A DNA stretch of 10,033 bases from Betaproteobacteria bacterium (GCA_027317055.1 DAHVFK010000092.1:1-10033); one strand, 5' to 3'; positions 1 to 7,367 are shown, counted from the first letter of the stretch. Made by a program: numbers and translations. The notes: a model not told the origin generated them from the sequence alone.

Positions 1-1
1 G

Positions 2-700
2 CATAGCCCGATCTCGACCCTGCCGGTGGTGAACCACGCCGGCCGCCCGGTCGGCGTCATCCGCCAGGCGGCGCTGGTGTCGGCGATCGAGGAGGAAGCG
101 AGCGCCGACCTGCTGACCATGGTGGGCGCGAGCCGCGACGAGCGCGCCCTGTCCGGCCCGCTGTTCGCGGTGCGCAAGCGCCTCGCCTGGCTGCAGATCA
201 ACCTGCTGACCGCGTTCCTCGCGGCTTCGGTGGTCGGCATGTTCGAGGGCCTGATCGCCAAGTTCACCGCGCTCGCGGTGCTGCTGCCGGTGGTCGCCGG
301 ACAGTCGGGCAACGCCGGCGCGCAGGCGCTCGCGGTCACCATGCGCGGGCTGTTCCTGCGCGAGGTCACGCTGCGCCACCTGCCGCGGGTGCTGGTCAAG
401 GAAATGGCCGCGGGAACGATGAACGGCCTCGCGGTGGCCGCGACCACCGCGCTCGGGGTGTGGGTCTGGAGCCGCTCGCCCGGGCTAGCGCTCATTCTCG
501 CCATCGCGATGGTGGCATCGATGATCATTGCAAGCGTCGCGGGCGCGCTGGTGCCGATGCTGCTCGAGCGCTTCGGCCAGGACCCGGCGACCGCCTCGTC
601 GATCATCCTCACCACGGTGACCGACGTCACCGGCTTCTTTTCCTTCCTCGGTACCGCGACCCTGCTCTCGGCGCTGCTGCCCGTAGGGCCGGTCGGCTAG
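2..700 (+). CDS. mgtE: MgtE-family magnesium channel/transporter, C-terminal part (5' end outside window)
   Basis: Mg2+ channel of the inner membrane, MgtE/SLC41 family. The frame is open from base 2, so the intracellular N domain and most of the CBS pair lie upstream; the first residues look like the end of the second CBS domain. The visible 232 residues then carry about five hydrophobic helices, as in the MgtE membrane domain. Counting from the GTG at 26, these are near 55-77, 81-106, 129-148, 153-180 and 203-220. Family signatures are PVVAGQSGN followed by an RG turn (residues 88-108) and DPATAS...TTVTD (186-200). The Asp at 200 lies where MgtE has its pore Mg2+-binding Asp. The GTG at 26 is not the true start, because sense codons continue upstream. 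The gene ends in TAG inside a CTAG that also holds the stop of the convergent gene. Family assignment is firm; ion preference is taken from the family. Confidence 0.9.
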   Translation, partial: HSPISTLPVVNHAGRPVGVIRQAALVSAIEEEASADLLTMVGASRDERALSGPLFAVRKRLAWLQINLLTAFLAASVVGMFEGLIAKFTALAVLLPVVAGQSGNAGAQALAVTMRGLFLREVTLRHLPRVLVKEMAAGTMNGLAVAATTALGVWVWSRSPGLALILAIAMVASMIIASVAGALVPMLLERFGQDPATASSIILTTVTDVTGFFSFLGTATLLSALLPVGPVG

Positions 701-2481
701 GCGCCGGGCACGAACTTCGCGCCGAATACCGGTTCCTTGTGCGGGATCGGCGGCAGGGCCCAGGTGCCGGTCGCGGGCGGGCGGATGTTGGCGTCGACGT
801 GTACGTCCACCAGGCAGGGCTCGCCGAGCTTGATCGCGTGCTCCAAGGCGCCGGCGAAGTCCTGCGATTTCTTGACCGTCACGCCCTCGACGCCGGCGGC
901 GCGCGCCCAGGCGGCGAAGTCGGGGTTGTAGGGCTTGCCCTCGGGGCCTTCGTAGAAGCCGGTGCCGATCTCGCGCCCGTCGAACAGGCCGTACTGGATG
1001 TCGCGGATCGCGGCCCAGGCGAAGTTGTTCCACACCACCCACACCGCCGGAATGTTGTACTCGACCGCGGTGCACAGCACGTGCGGCACCATGGTGAAGC
1101 CGCCGTCGCCGCAGATCGACACGCACACCTTGTCCGGCGCGGCGAGCTTGGCGCCGAGGATCGCGCTCGGGCCGAAGCCCATGCCCGAGTAGCCCCAGGT
1201 GTTGAGCATCGCCTGCGGCCGGCGCGCGTTCCAGAACTGCATGTACCAGTTGTGGTGCACGCCCGAGTCGAGCGAGATGATCGCGTCCTCGGGCAGCACC
1301 GCGCGGCAGTCGGCCACCACGCGCTCGGGGCGCATCGGGTTGGCGTGGATGTCGAAGTTCGGCCGCACGAACGCCTCCCACTCCTTTCTCCAGCCGGCGA
1401 TCTGCGCGTGCCACTCGGCCAGGCGCGGGCCGCCCGCGAGTTTCTTCGAGGCGAGCGCGCCGAGCAGCTGCTCGAGCAAGGCCTTGACGTCGGCCAGGAT
1501 CGCCAGGTCGGGCGGGTAGTTGCGCCCCAGCTCGGCGTCGTCGACGTCGACGTGAATCAGCTTGGTGTGGGGGAAGTTCCACGAGTAGCCCGGCGTCCAC
1601 GACGACGAGGAGCGGTCGTCGAACCTCGCCCCGAGCGCGAGCACGAGGTCGGCGTAGCGCCCGGCCTGGTTCGCCGGGTAGGCGCCGTTGCGGCCGATAA
1701 AGCCGAGCGAGAGCGGATCCTCCATGTCGAGGCAGCCCATGCCGTTGGGCGAGCTGATGACCGGGATCGAGAGTTTCTTCGCCAGCGCGGTCAGCTCGCT
1801 CGATGCTTCCGACAGCGTCACGCCGTGGCCGATGAACATCACCGGGCGCTTCGCCGCGAGCAGCATGTCGAGCGCCTTCTTCACCGCCTCGTTCGAGGCC
1901 CCGCTGCGGCGCGACAGGTAGCCGTCCCACGGCGCTTCGAGCTCGGCCTCGGTCTCCTCGCGGAACAGGTTGAACGGGATGTCGACGTTGACCGGCCCCG
2001 GGCGGCCGCTGGTCATGGTGGTCGCGGCCTGGCGCAGCGCGAGCGGCAGCATCTCGGCGCGCGTGGGCTGGAAGCTCCTCTTCACCACCGGGCGCACCAC
2101 GTTCGGGTAATCGGCCTGGTTGTGCCGGTTGAGCTCCTGGAACGGGCCGCGGTTGAACTGCGAGGTCGGCACGTTGGCGGTGATCGCGAGCAGGGCCGAC
2201 GAGTCGGTCTGCGCCACCGCGAGCGCCATGATGAGGTTGGCCGAGCCCGGCCCGGTCGAGGTCAGCGTCGCCACCGGCTTGTGCTTGACCCGGAAGTAGC
2301 CGTCGGCCATGTGGCCCGCGACCTGCTCGTGGCGCGGCGAAACGAGCTTCACCTTGTCGGCCACGTCGTACAGCGCGTCGAGCAGGCCGACGTTGCCGTG
2401 GCCGCAGACGCCGAACACGTAGGGAATCTTCTCCTGCACCAGGAACTCGGCGATGAGCTGCGCACCCTTTTTCTTCGTCAT
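697..2481 (-). CDS. ThDP-dependent enzyme, acetolactate synthase large-subunit-like
   Basis: Cytoplasmic thiamine-diphosphate enzyme of the acetolactate synthase/decarboxylase superfamily, 594 aa, full length (ALS catalytic subunits are about 560-590). Three domains are visible. The Pyr domain has the activating Glu52 in RHEQVAGHMADGY. The central domain has GARFDDR (284-290), the segment ALS-type enzymes use around FAD. The PP domain has GYSGMGFG (430-437) and the ThDP/Mg motif GDG (458-460) to NN (485-486). The Met at 2481 is chosen over the in-frame Met 16 codons earlier because GGGAG lies 6 nt upstream and the extension is a proline/arginine-rich run inside the preceding gene. It is second in an operon with the GFA gene, with a 10-bp gap. 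No ALS small (regulatory) subunit is visible, and the stretch after NN (WAAIRDIQYGLFDG) lacks the QWEDRFY-like segment typical of true ALS. It may therefore act on another 2-oxo acid or carboligation substrate, for example Xsc-like or benzoylformate-decarboxylase-like. Superfamily certain, substrate unknown. Confidence 0.88.
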   Translation of the reverse strand: MTKKKGAQLIAEFLVQEKIPYVFGVCGHGNVGLLDALYDVADKVKLVSPRHEQVAGHMADGYFRVKHKPVATLTSTGPGSANLIMALAVAQTDSSALLAITANVPTSQFNRGPFQELNRHNQADYPNVVRPVVKRSFQPTRAEMLPLALRQAATTMTSGRPGPVNVDIPFNLFREETEAELEAPWDGYLSRRSGASNEAVKKALDMLLAAKRPVMFIGHGVTLSEASSELTALAKKLSIPVISSPNGMGCLDMEDPLSLGFIGRNGAYPANQAGRYADLVLALGARFDDRSSSSWTPGYSWNFPHTKLIHVDVDDAELGRNYPPDLAILADVKALLEQLLGALASKKLAGGPRLAEWHAQIAGWRKEWEAFVRPNFDIHANPMRPERVVADCRAVLPEDAIISLDSGVHHNWYMQFWNARRPQAMLNTWGYSGMGFGPSAILGAKLAAPDKVCVSICGDGGFTMVPHVLCTAVEYNIPAVWVVWNNFAWAAIRDIQYGLFDGREIGTGFYEGPEGKPYNPDFAAWARAAGVEGVTVKKSQDFAGALEHAIKLGEPCLVDVHVDANIRPPATGTWALPPIPHKEPVFGAKFVPGA

Positions 2482-2487
2482 CGGTCG

Positions 2488-2494
2488 CTCCCTA
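2488..2494 (-). promoter_or_regulatory. Shine-Dalgarno of the ThDP enzyme gene, overlapping the GFA stop codon
   Basis: On the minus strand the string TAGGGAG contains both the TAG stop of the GFA gene and the AGGGAG ribosome site of the next gene, 6 nt before its ATG at 2481. This fixes the ThDP enzyme start and suggests a ribosome finishing the GFA frame sits directly on the next initiation site. Confidence 0.7.
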
Positions 2495-2923
2495 GGTCTT
2501 GGCGGCGGGGGCGTCCGGCTGCCCGGCAAACTGATTGCTCGCGGGATCGATATGGGCCCAGGGGCGCGCGCTGCGGGTCCAGATGTTGGCGGTGATCCTC
2601 ATGCCTTGCGCGCTGTCGAGCGTTCCGGCCCTGAGCACCACCGTTTCGGGCGCCGTTGCGCGCTGGCTGTAGATCGGCGAGCCGCAATTGCCGCAGAAGA
2701 AGCGGTACAGCGTGCGCCCGCTGTCGGCGGCGGAGTCGTAGCGCTTCGGCCTGCCCTGGGTGATGTGGAAAGCGGCGCTCGGGATGACCGCGTTGACGCT
2801 GCCGGCTGCGCCGGAGGCTTTCTGGCAGTGCGTGCAGTGGCAGGCGCGCAGCTCGGTGATCGGCACCTCGACGGTGTAGCGGACCGCGCCGCACAGGCAG
2901 CTTCCGCTGAGCGGGGTCGTCAT
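2492..2923 (-). CDS. GFA/CENP-V family zinc-binding protein
   Basis: Small 143-aa protein of the GFA family (glutathione-dependent formaldehyde-activating enzyme-like, CENP-V fold). Seven cysteines fall in the family pattern: CLC at 9-11, CHCxxC at 28-33 and FCGNCGSP at 76-83. In structurally known members these bind two zinc ions. Members are annotated as formaldehyde-glutathione condensing enzymes, but that activity is disputed for the founding member and most homologues have no proven substrate, so I do not assign a reaction. There is no signal peptide, so a cytoplasmic location is likely. The start at 2923 is supported by GGAGG 7 nt upstream; the longer open frame upstream is arginine/alanine-rich antisense of the ligase gene. 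The gene opens the minus-strand operon ahead of the ThDP enzyme. If the lyase releases an aldehyde, an aldehyde-handling partner would make sense, but that is inference. Confidence 0.88.
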   Translation of the reverse strand: MTTPLSGSCLCGAVRYTVEVPITELRACHCTHCQKASGAAGSVNAVIPSAAFHITQGRPKRYDSAADSGRTLYRFFCGNCGSPIYSQRATAPETVVLRAGTLDSAQGMRITANIWTRSARPWAHIDPASNQFAGQPDAPAAKT

Positions 2924-2928
2924 GGCAT

Positions 2929-2936
2929 TTCCTCCC
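2929..2936 (-). promoter_or_regulatory. Shine-Dalgarno of the GFA gene
   Basis: The minus strand reads GGGAGGAA, with GGAGG 7 nt before the ATG at 2923. It decides the start of the GFA gene. An out-of-frame ATG (2928-2926) sits between the site and the start and opens a two-codon frame ATG CCA TGA whose stop overlaps the real start codon. Confidence 0.7.
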
Positions 2937-2983
2937 TGCCGGCTAAGGTAACGCATCGGCGCCACGCGCGCCATCGACACGGT

Positions 2984-2989
2984 TATGAT
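2984..2989 (+). promoter_or_regulatory. Possible -10 element (TATGAT) for the acyl-CoA ligase operon
   Basis: TATGAT matches the sigma-70 -10 consensus at five of six bases and would place transcription start about 23 nt before the ligase ATG at 3019. The base string 17 bp further upstream (gccacg) is a poor -35 match, so this is a weak prediction. Confidence 0.3.
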
Positions 2990-3018
2990 CGCGCTGAGCA
3001 TGAGCACCCCCGAATCCC

Positions 3019-4488
3019 ATGAGCGACGACGCGCCGCGGCTTGAAGCGCTGCTCGCCGCGGCCGCCGAGCGCCACGCCGCGCGCGAAGCGATCGCCGGCG
3101 AGCGGGTGCTGCGCTACGCCGAGCTGCTGGCCGAGGCGCGCAAAGTGGCCGGCACGCTGCGCCAGGCCGGCCTCGCGCGCGACGAGCCGCTGCACCTGAG
3201 GGTGTCCAACCATCCGCTCGACCTGGTGGCATTCTTCGGCGCCTGGCTCGCGGGCGGCGTGGTGGTGCCGGTGCATCGCAGCTCGCCCGCGCTTGCGGCC
3301 GCGCAGATCGCGCACCGCACCCTGGCGCGCTTCGAGTGGGACGCGCTCGCCGCCTCCCCGCTCGGGTGCCTGGCGAGCGAGCCCCCGCCGCGGCGCGCAA
3401 TCCTGGAGGGCAGCGCGCTGGTGGTATTCACCTCGGGGTCCTCGGGCGCACCCAAGGGGGCGGTGCTGTCGCATCGCGCCTTCGCCGGCAAGCTCGGCGC
3501 GATCCAGTCGCTGCTCGGCTTCGGCGAGAACGAGCGCACCCTGCTCGTGCTCAACATCACTTTCAGCTTCGGCATCTGGGTGGCGCTGCTCACGCTGCTG
3601 CACGGCGGGCGCCTGCTGCCGCTGGAGAAGTTCGCCCCGGGGACTTTTCTCGAGCGGCTGCGGGTCGAGGCGATCACGCGCGTCGGGGTGGTGCCGACCA
3701 TGATGCGCGCGCTGATCCTCGACCGTCCGGCCGAGGCGCTCGCGCGCGAGGGGCGCGCGCTCGCGGTGGCCGGCAGTCTGAAGAGCGTGCTGATCGGCGG
3801 CGAGTCGCTCGGCAAGGGGCTAGGCGACAGCTTGCGCGAGCTGGTCGCGCCGGCCGACCTGATCGACATCTACGGGCTGACCGAAACCTCGACCTGCGAC
3901 TTCTTCCTCGTGCCGCGCGACGCCGCGCGTTATGCCGGCTGCATCGGGCGGCCCTCGCCGGGGGTGCGCTTTCGCATCCGCGGCGAAGACGGCGGCGACG
4001 CGGCGCCGGGCGCCGTGGGCGAGCTCTGCATCGCGAGCCCCTATCTGATGAACGGCTACCTCGGCCAGCCCGAGCTCGATCCGGTCGACGCCGAGGGCTG
4101 GCTCGGCACGGGGGATCTCGCGCGCGAGCGCGACCCCGGCGTGGTCGAGATCGCCGGGCGCAGGAAGGAGCTGATCGTGCGCGGCGGCAACAAGATCGCG
4201 CCGCAGGAAATCGAGTTCGCCTGCAGCGCGCACCCCAAGGTGGCGGCGGCGCTCGCCGTGGGCCGGCCGGACGAGCGCCTCGGCCAGCGCATTCACGCGC
4301 TGGTGGTGCCGCGCGACGCGAGCCTCACGGTCGAGGAGCTGCGCGCCTTCCTTCGCGCCCGGCTCGACAAATTCAAGCAGCCCGACGCGTTCTACTTCGC
4401 GCGCGAGCTGCCGGCCGGGCGCACCGGCAAGGCGGACCGCGGGCGCTTCGCAGCGATGCTCGAGGCGGGCGAGCTCGCGCCGGCCTAG
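3019..4488 (+). CDS. Acyl-CoA synthetase / AMP-dependent ligase (ANL superfamily)
   Basis: Class I adenylate-forming enzyme, 489 aa. It activates a carboxylic acid to an acyl-AMP and then to the CoA thioester (cytoplasmic). All core motifs are present: P-loop-like TSGSSGAPKG (138-147), YGLTET (285-290), TGD with the ribose-binding Asp (364-366), hinge GRRKELIVRGGNKI (380-393) and the catalytic C-terminal Lys471 in PAGRTGK. It is slightly shorter than typical fatty-acyl-CoA ligases (about 510-560), closer to benzoate- or short aryl-type ligases, but the substrate cannot be read. The ATG at 3019 is the only sensible start: an in-frame TGA lies at 3001-3003. No clear Shine-Dalgarno precedes it. 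It heads a plus-strand pair with the enoyl-CoA hydratase 27 bp downstream, which fits ligation followed by beta-oxidation-type hydration. Confidence 0.93.
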   Translation: MSDDAPRLEALLAAAAERHAAREAIAGERVLRYAELLAEARKVAGTLRQAGLARDEPLHLRVSNHPLDLVAFFGAWLAGGVVVPVHRSSPALAAAQIAHRTLARFEWDALAASPLGCLASEPPPRRAILEGSALVVFTSGSSGAPKGAVLSHRAFAGKLGAIQSLLGFGENERTLLVLNITFSFGIWVALLTLLHGGRLLPLEKFAPGTFLERLRVEAITRVGVVPTMMRALILDRPAEALAREGRALAVAGSLKSVLIGGESLGKGLGDSLRELVAPADLIDIYGLTETSTCDFFLVPRDAARYAGCIGRPSPGVRFRIRGEDGGDAAPGAVGELCIASPYLMNGYLGQPELDPVDAEGWLGTGDLARERDPGVVEIAGRRKELIVRGGNKIAPQEIEFACSAHPKVAAALAVGRPDERLGQRIHALVVPRDASLTVEELRAFLRARLDKFKQPDAFYFARELPAGRTGKADRGRFAAMLEAGELAPA

Positions 4489-4501
4489 ACCAGGATCGAA
4501 A

Positions 4502-4507
4502 AGGAGG
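4502..4507 (+). promoter_or_regulatory. Shine-Dalgarno of the enoyl-CoA hydratase gene
   Basis: AGGAGG lies 8 nt before the ATG at 4516, a near-perfect ribosome site. It contrasts with the weak leader of the ligase gene upstream and may allow higher translation of the second gene of the operon. Confidence 0.75.
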
Positions 4508-4515
4508 CTCTTCTC

Positions 4516-5331
4516 ATGAGCGAGTTCCAGAACATCCGCGTCAGCGCCGGCGACGGCGTGGCGCAGCTCGAGCTGCACCGCCCGGAGCGGCTAAACGCCC
4601 TCAACAAGGCGACCCTGCTCGAGATCAACGCGGCACTCGACGCCTTCGAGGCCGACCCCGCGGTGCGCGTGATCGTGCTCTCGGGCGCCGGGCGCGCCTT
4701 CTCCTCGGGCTTCGATTTGAAGGAGCAGATGGAGCGCCGCCCCGAGGGCGCCGCAGTCTGGCGCGAGGTGCTCGAGCTCGATTTCTCGACCACCCTGCGC
4801 TTCTGGGACTCGCCCAAGCCGACCATCGCCGCGATCCACGGCGCCTGCATGGCGGGCGCCTTCGAGATGGCGCTCGCCTGCGACCTCGCGTTGTGCTCGC
4901 GCGAGGCGGTGTTCGGCGAGCCCGAGCTGAAATTCGGCGCCGGCATCGTGACCCTGCTCCTGCCCTGGGTGGTGGGGCCCAAGGCCGCCAAGGACATCAT
5001 CCTCACCGGCGACGACGCGATCGGCGCCGAGCGCGCGCTCGCGCTGGGCATCGTGAGCCGCGTGGTGCCCGAGGGCGAGCACCTAAGCGCTGCGCTGCGC
5101 GTCGCGCGCCGGATGGCGGTCATCGACCCGGACCTGGTGCGCGACACCAAGAAGGCGCTCAACCGCAGCTACGAGATCCAGGGCATGCGCGCCGCGCTCG
5201 ACACTGCGCTCGACATCGACCACGCGATCGAATCGCACGGCTCGCCCGACAAGCGCCGCTTCATGGACGTGGCGCGCGAGCAGGGCCTGAAGGCCGCGCT
5301 CGCCTGGCGCGATGCGCGCTTCAAGCTCTAG
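4516..5331 (+). CDS. Enoyl-CoA hydratase/isomerase family protein (crotonase)
   Basis: Crotonase-fold enzyme, 271 aa, usual length for the family, cytoplasmic. N-terminal HRPERLNALN (21-30), oxyanion-hole segment AFSSGFDLKE (61-70) and IHGACMAGAFEMALACD (107-123) are typical. The two acid residues used for water addition in crotonase are both kept: Glu117 and Glu137 (in GEPEL), 20 residues apart as in rat crotonase (Glu144/Glu164). Hydratase activity on a 2-enoyl-CoA is therefore plausible rather than only isomerase or hydrolase activity. Its position after the CoA ligase suggests it acts on the CoA ester formed by that enzyme. The last 11 bp overlap the convergent KstD-like gene. Exact substrate unknown. 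Confidence 0.92.
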   Translation: MSEFQNIRVSAGDGVAQLELHRPERLNALNKATLLEINAALDAFEADPAVRVIVLSGAGRAFSSGFDLKEQMERRPEGAAVWREVLELDFSTTLRFWDSPKPTIAAIHGACMAGAFEMALACDLALCSREAVFGEPELKFGAGIVTLLLPWVVGPKAAKDIILTGDDAIGAERALALGIVSRVVPEGEHLSAALRVARRMAVIDPDLVRDTKKALNRSYEIQGMRAALDTALDIDHAIESHGSPDKRRFMDVAREQGLKAALAWRDARFKL

Positions 5332-7009
5332 CCAGGGCGCGCGCCGCGAGGTAGCCGAATACCAGCGCCGGTCCGAGCGTGATGCCGGGGCCGGGATAGG
5401 CGCCATCCATGATCGAGTTCATGTCGTTGCCGCAGGCGTAAAGGCCCGGCAGCGGCCGGCCGTCGGCGTCCAGCACGCGCGCCTCGCCGTCGGTGAGCAG
5501 GCCGGCCGAGGTGCCGAGGTCGCTCGGGGTGATGCGGATCGCGAAAAACGGCGCCGCCTCGATCGGGCGCATGCAGGGGTTGGGCGCGTTGCGCGCATCG
5601 CCGAGGAAGCGCTGGTACGGATCGCCGCCGAGCCCGAGGGTCGAATCGACGCCGCGGCGCGCGTCTTCGTTGTAGCGCTCGACCGCGCCCACGAGGCCCA
5701 CCGGGACGATCCCCAGCCGCGCCGCGAGCGCCTCGAGCGTCTCCGCACGCACCAGGTAGCCGCTCGCCAGGTGCGCCCCGAGCGAGAGCGCGAACGGCCG
5801 CACGGCGCCCAGTCCGTACTGCCACAGGCTGCGGCGGTCGCACAGCAGGAAGGCCGGGTTCGCCGCCTCGCCGGCGCGCAGCATCGCCAGCACGAACTCG
5901 TGGTAGGACACCGCCTCGCTGGTGAAGCGCGCGCCGTCGCGCGTCACCGCGATGATGCCCGGCTTGCCGCGATCGGCCACGGTGTGCGGGAACACGCCTT
6001 CGCTGCCGTCGGCGCGCCGGAAATGGGACACCGGGGCCCAGTAGGCGTTGTGCGAATTGGACTCGCCGAGCTTTCCGCCCGCGGCGAGGCCGAGCCGGAT
6101 GCCGTCGCCGCTGTCCTGCGCGCAGACCGGCGAGCGCGACGAAATCGCCGCGGGCAGGAGCTTCGCGCGCAGCTCCGGGTCGTGCGAGAAGCCGCCGCCC
6201 GCGAGCACCACCCCGGCACGCGCGCCGAGCGTCGCGCGCTGCCCGTGCGCTTCGATCTCGACCCCGGCCGCGCGGCCGTCGCGCATCGCGACGCCGACCA
6301 CGCGCGCGTTGAGGCGCAGCCAGACCTTCAGATCGAGGGCGGACTTGAGCAGCCGGCCGACCAGCGCGTTGCCGAGCACCAGCCGCGTGCCGCGCGCCGC
6401 GAACAGCCGCTGCCAGGCGTATTGCGCGACCAGGCGCGCAACGCGCGCCGCGGAGCGCGGCGAGCGCAGCACGGCGCGAAAGTGCGGCAGATCCGCGCGC
6501 GCCACCATCATGCCGTCGAACAGCATGAATTCGCGCAGCGGCCAGCGCATCAACGCGAAATCGCGCCCCAGCAGCCCGGCGTCGAATTCGACCGGCTCGA
6601 GCACGCGCCCGCCGAGCGTCGCGCCGGTCAGCGCGGGGTAGTAGTCCGGGTAGTTCGTCACCGGCCGCAGCCGCAGCGAGGTGCGCGCCTCGAGATACTC
6701 GATCGCCTCGGGCCCGCGCGCGAGGAAGGCCTCGCGCGCGGCCGAATCGCGCCTGGGCGGCGCGCACTGCTCGAGGTAGCGCCTGGCGTCGTCGACGCTG
6801 TCGGCAATCCCGGCCGCAGCCATCTTCGGGTTGGCCGGAATCCACACCATGCCGCCGGAGACGGCGGTGGTGCCGCCCACCAGCGGAGATTTCTCCAGCA
6901 GCAGCGTCGCGAGCCCTTCGGCCGCCGCGACGCAGGCCGCGGCCAGCCCCGCGGCGCCCGCGCCGACGACGATCACGTCGACATCGCCGCCCGGCGGGGC
7001 GCTAGCCAT
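5321..7009 (-). CDS. FAD-dependent dehydrogenase, 3-ketosteroid-delta1-dehydrogenase-like
   Basis: Flavoprotein of the FAD_binding_2 (fumarate reductase/KstD) group, 562 aa, a normal KstD length. The N-terminus has the dinucleotide motif VVGAGAAGLAAA (14-25) and GGTTAVSGGMVWIP (45-58), the latter typical of KstD. The C-terminus has ACGNDMNSIMDGAYPGPG (525-542), where Tyr538 and Gly542 match the Tyr-x3-Gly pair that in KstD1 of Rhodococcus polarises the ketone. Tyr398 (DRRSLWQY) and Tyr123/124 (PDYYP) lie where the other catalytic tyrosines are expected. It probably removes hydrogen next to a ketone on a ring or chain, using FAD. No other steroid gene is seen, so a steroid substrate is not assigned. 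The ATG at 7009 overlaps the cupin stop by 8 bp, suggesting coupled translation; its own ribosome site is weak. Confidence 0.85.
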   Translation of the reverse strand: MASAPPGGDVDVIVVGAGAAGLAAACVAAAEGLATLLLEKSPLVGGTTAVSGGMVWIPANPKMAAAGIADSVDDARRYLEQCAPPRRDSAAREAFLARGPEAIEYLEARTSLRLRPVTNYPDYYPALTGATLGGRVLEPVEFDAGLLGRDFALMRWPLREFMLFDGMMVARADLPHFRAVLRSPRSAARVARLVAQYAWQRLFAARGTRLVLGNALVGRLLKSALDLKVWLRLNARVVGVAMRDGRAAGVEIEAHGQRATLGARAGVVLAGGGFSHDPELRAKLLPAAISSRSPVCAQDSGDGIRLGLAAGGKLGESNSHNAYWAPVSHFRRADGSEGVFPHTVADRGKPGIIAVTRDGARFTSEAVSYHEFVLAMLRAGEAANPAFLLCDRRSLWQYGLGAVRPFALSLGAHLASGYLVRAETLEALAARLGIVPVGLVGAVERYNEDARRGVDSTLGLGGDPYQRFLGDARNAPNPCMRPIEAAPFFAIRITPSDLGTSAGLLTDGEARVLDADGRPLPGLYACGNDMNSIMDGAYPGPGITLGPALVFGYLAARALARA

Positions 7010-7367
7010 CGCTCGGCGGCGTGGTGACGACGAAGAAGACCAGGTCGACGAGGCCGGTGTTGTAGATCGCGTGCTCGACGCCCGGCGGGATGAAGATGCA
7101 GTCGTGCGCGCGCACCACCCTGCGCGCGCCGTCGAGCTCCATCAGCCCCTCGCCGCTCAGCACGTGGTATATCTGTTCCTGCACCTTGTGCCGGTGCGGC
7201 GCGACGTAGCCCTTGGGCTGGTAGCTCGAGATGCGGAAATCCAGGTGCCGCGTGGCGCAGTTCTGCGGCGTCATCAGCATCTTGGAGTGCGCGTCGTAGT
7301 GCTCGGGCGGCGTCTCCCACATGACTTCGGCGATGTTGCGCACGACGGCTTCGGGCTTTACGCTCAT
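7002..7367 (-). CDS. Small single-domain cupin protein
   Basis: 121-aa cupin, one beta-barrel domain. Motif 1 is clear: Gly53, His58, His60, Glu64 and Gly72 in GYVAPHRHKVQEQIYHVLSG. Motif 2 gives PPGVEH with His99 and Asn103 four residues later. Three His and one Glu therefore form the usual metal site. Such proteins may be dioxygenases, isomerases, or metal-binding sensors or decarboxylases; nothing here decides. The Met at 7367 is chosen over an upstream in-frame Met because GGAGG lies 7 nt before it and the extension would run into the divergent gene. It is first in an operon with the KstD-like dehydrogenase, overlapping it by 8 bp, so the two products probably act on the same compound or its product. 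Confidence 0.88.
   Translation of the reverse strand: MSVKPEAVVRNIAEVMWETPPEHYDAHSKMLMTPQNCATRHLDFRISSYQPKGYVAPHRHKVQEQIYHVLSGEGLMELDGARRVVRAHDCIFIPPGVEHAIYNTGLVDLVFFVVTTPPSDG

Larger units (their letters stand above)
2924..3018. promoter_or_regulatory. Divergent intergenic control region (GFA operon / acyl-CoA ligase operon)
   Basis: These 95 bp separate the minus-strand GFA gene from the plus-strand ligase gene and must hold both promoters unless one lies in coding sequence. The stretch is locally less GC-rich around 2981-2990. I see no convincing inverted repeat that would mark an operator. Confidence 0.55.

Noticed and set aside
2482..2529. 16-residue N-terminal extension of the ThDP enzyme
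   Set aside because: Proline/arginine-rich, lies within the end of the GFA gene and lacks a ribosome site, whereas 2481 has one.
460..2595. Long 711-codon plus-strand open frame antisense to the ThDP enzyme
   Set aside because: Composition is arginine/alanine/histidine/valine-rich with no domain, as expected for a shadow frame in high-GC DNA; the minus strand encodes a complete enzyme with all motifs.
3336..5354. 672-codon plus-strand frame across the ligase and crotonase genes
   Set aside because: Arginine/alanine low-complexity translation; the other plus frame gives two recognisable enzymes with a strong ribosome site between them.
5312..7027. 571-codon plus-strand frame antisense to the KstD-like gene
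   Set aside because: Arginine/alanine-rich shadow of a gene with clear FAD and catalytic motifs on the minus strand.
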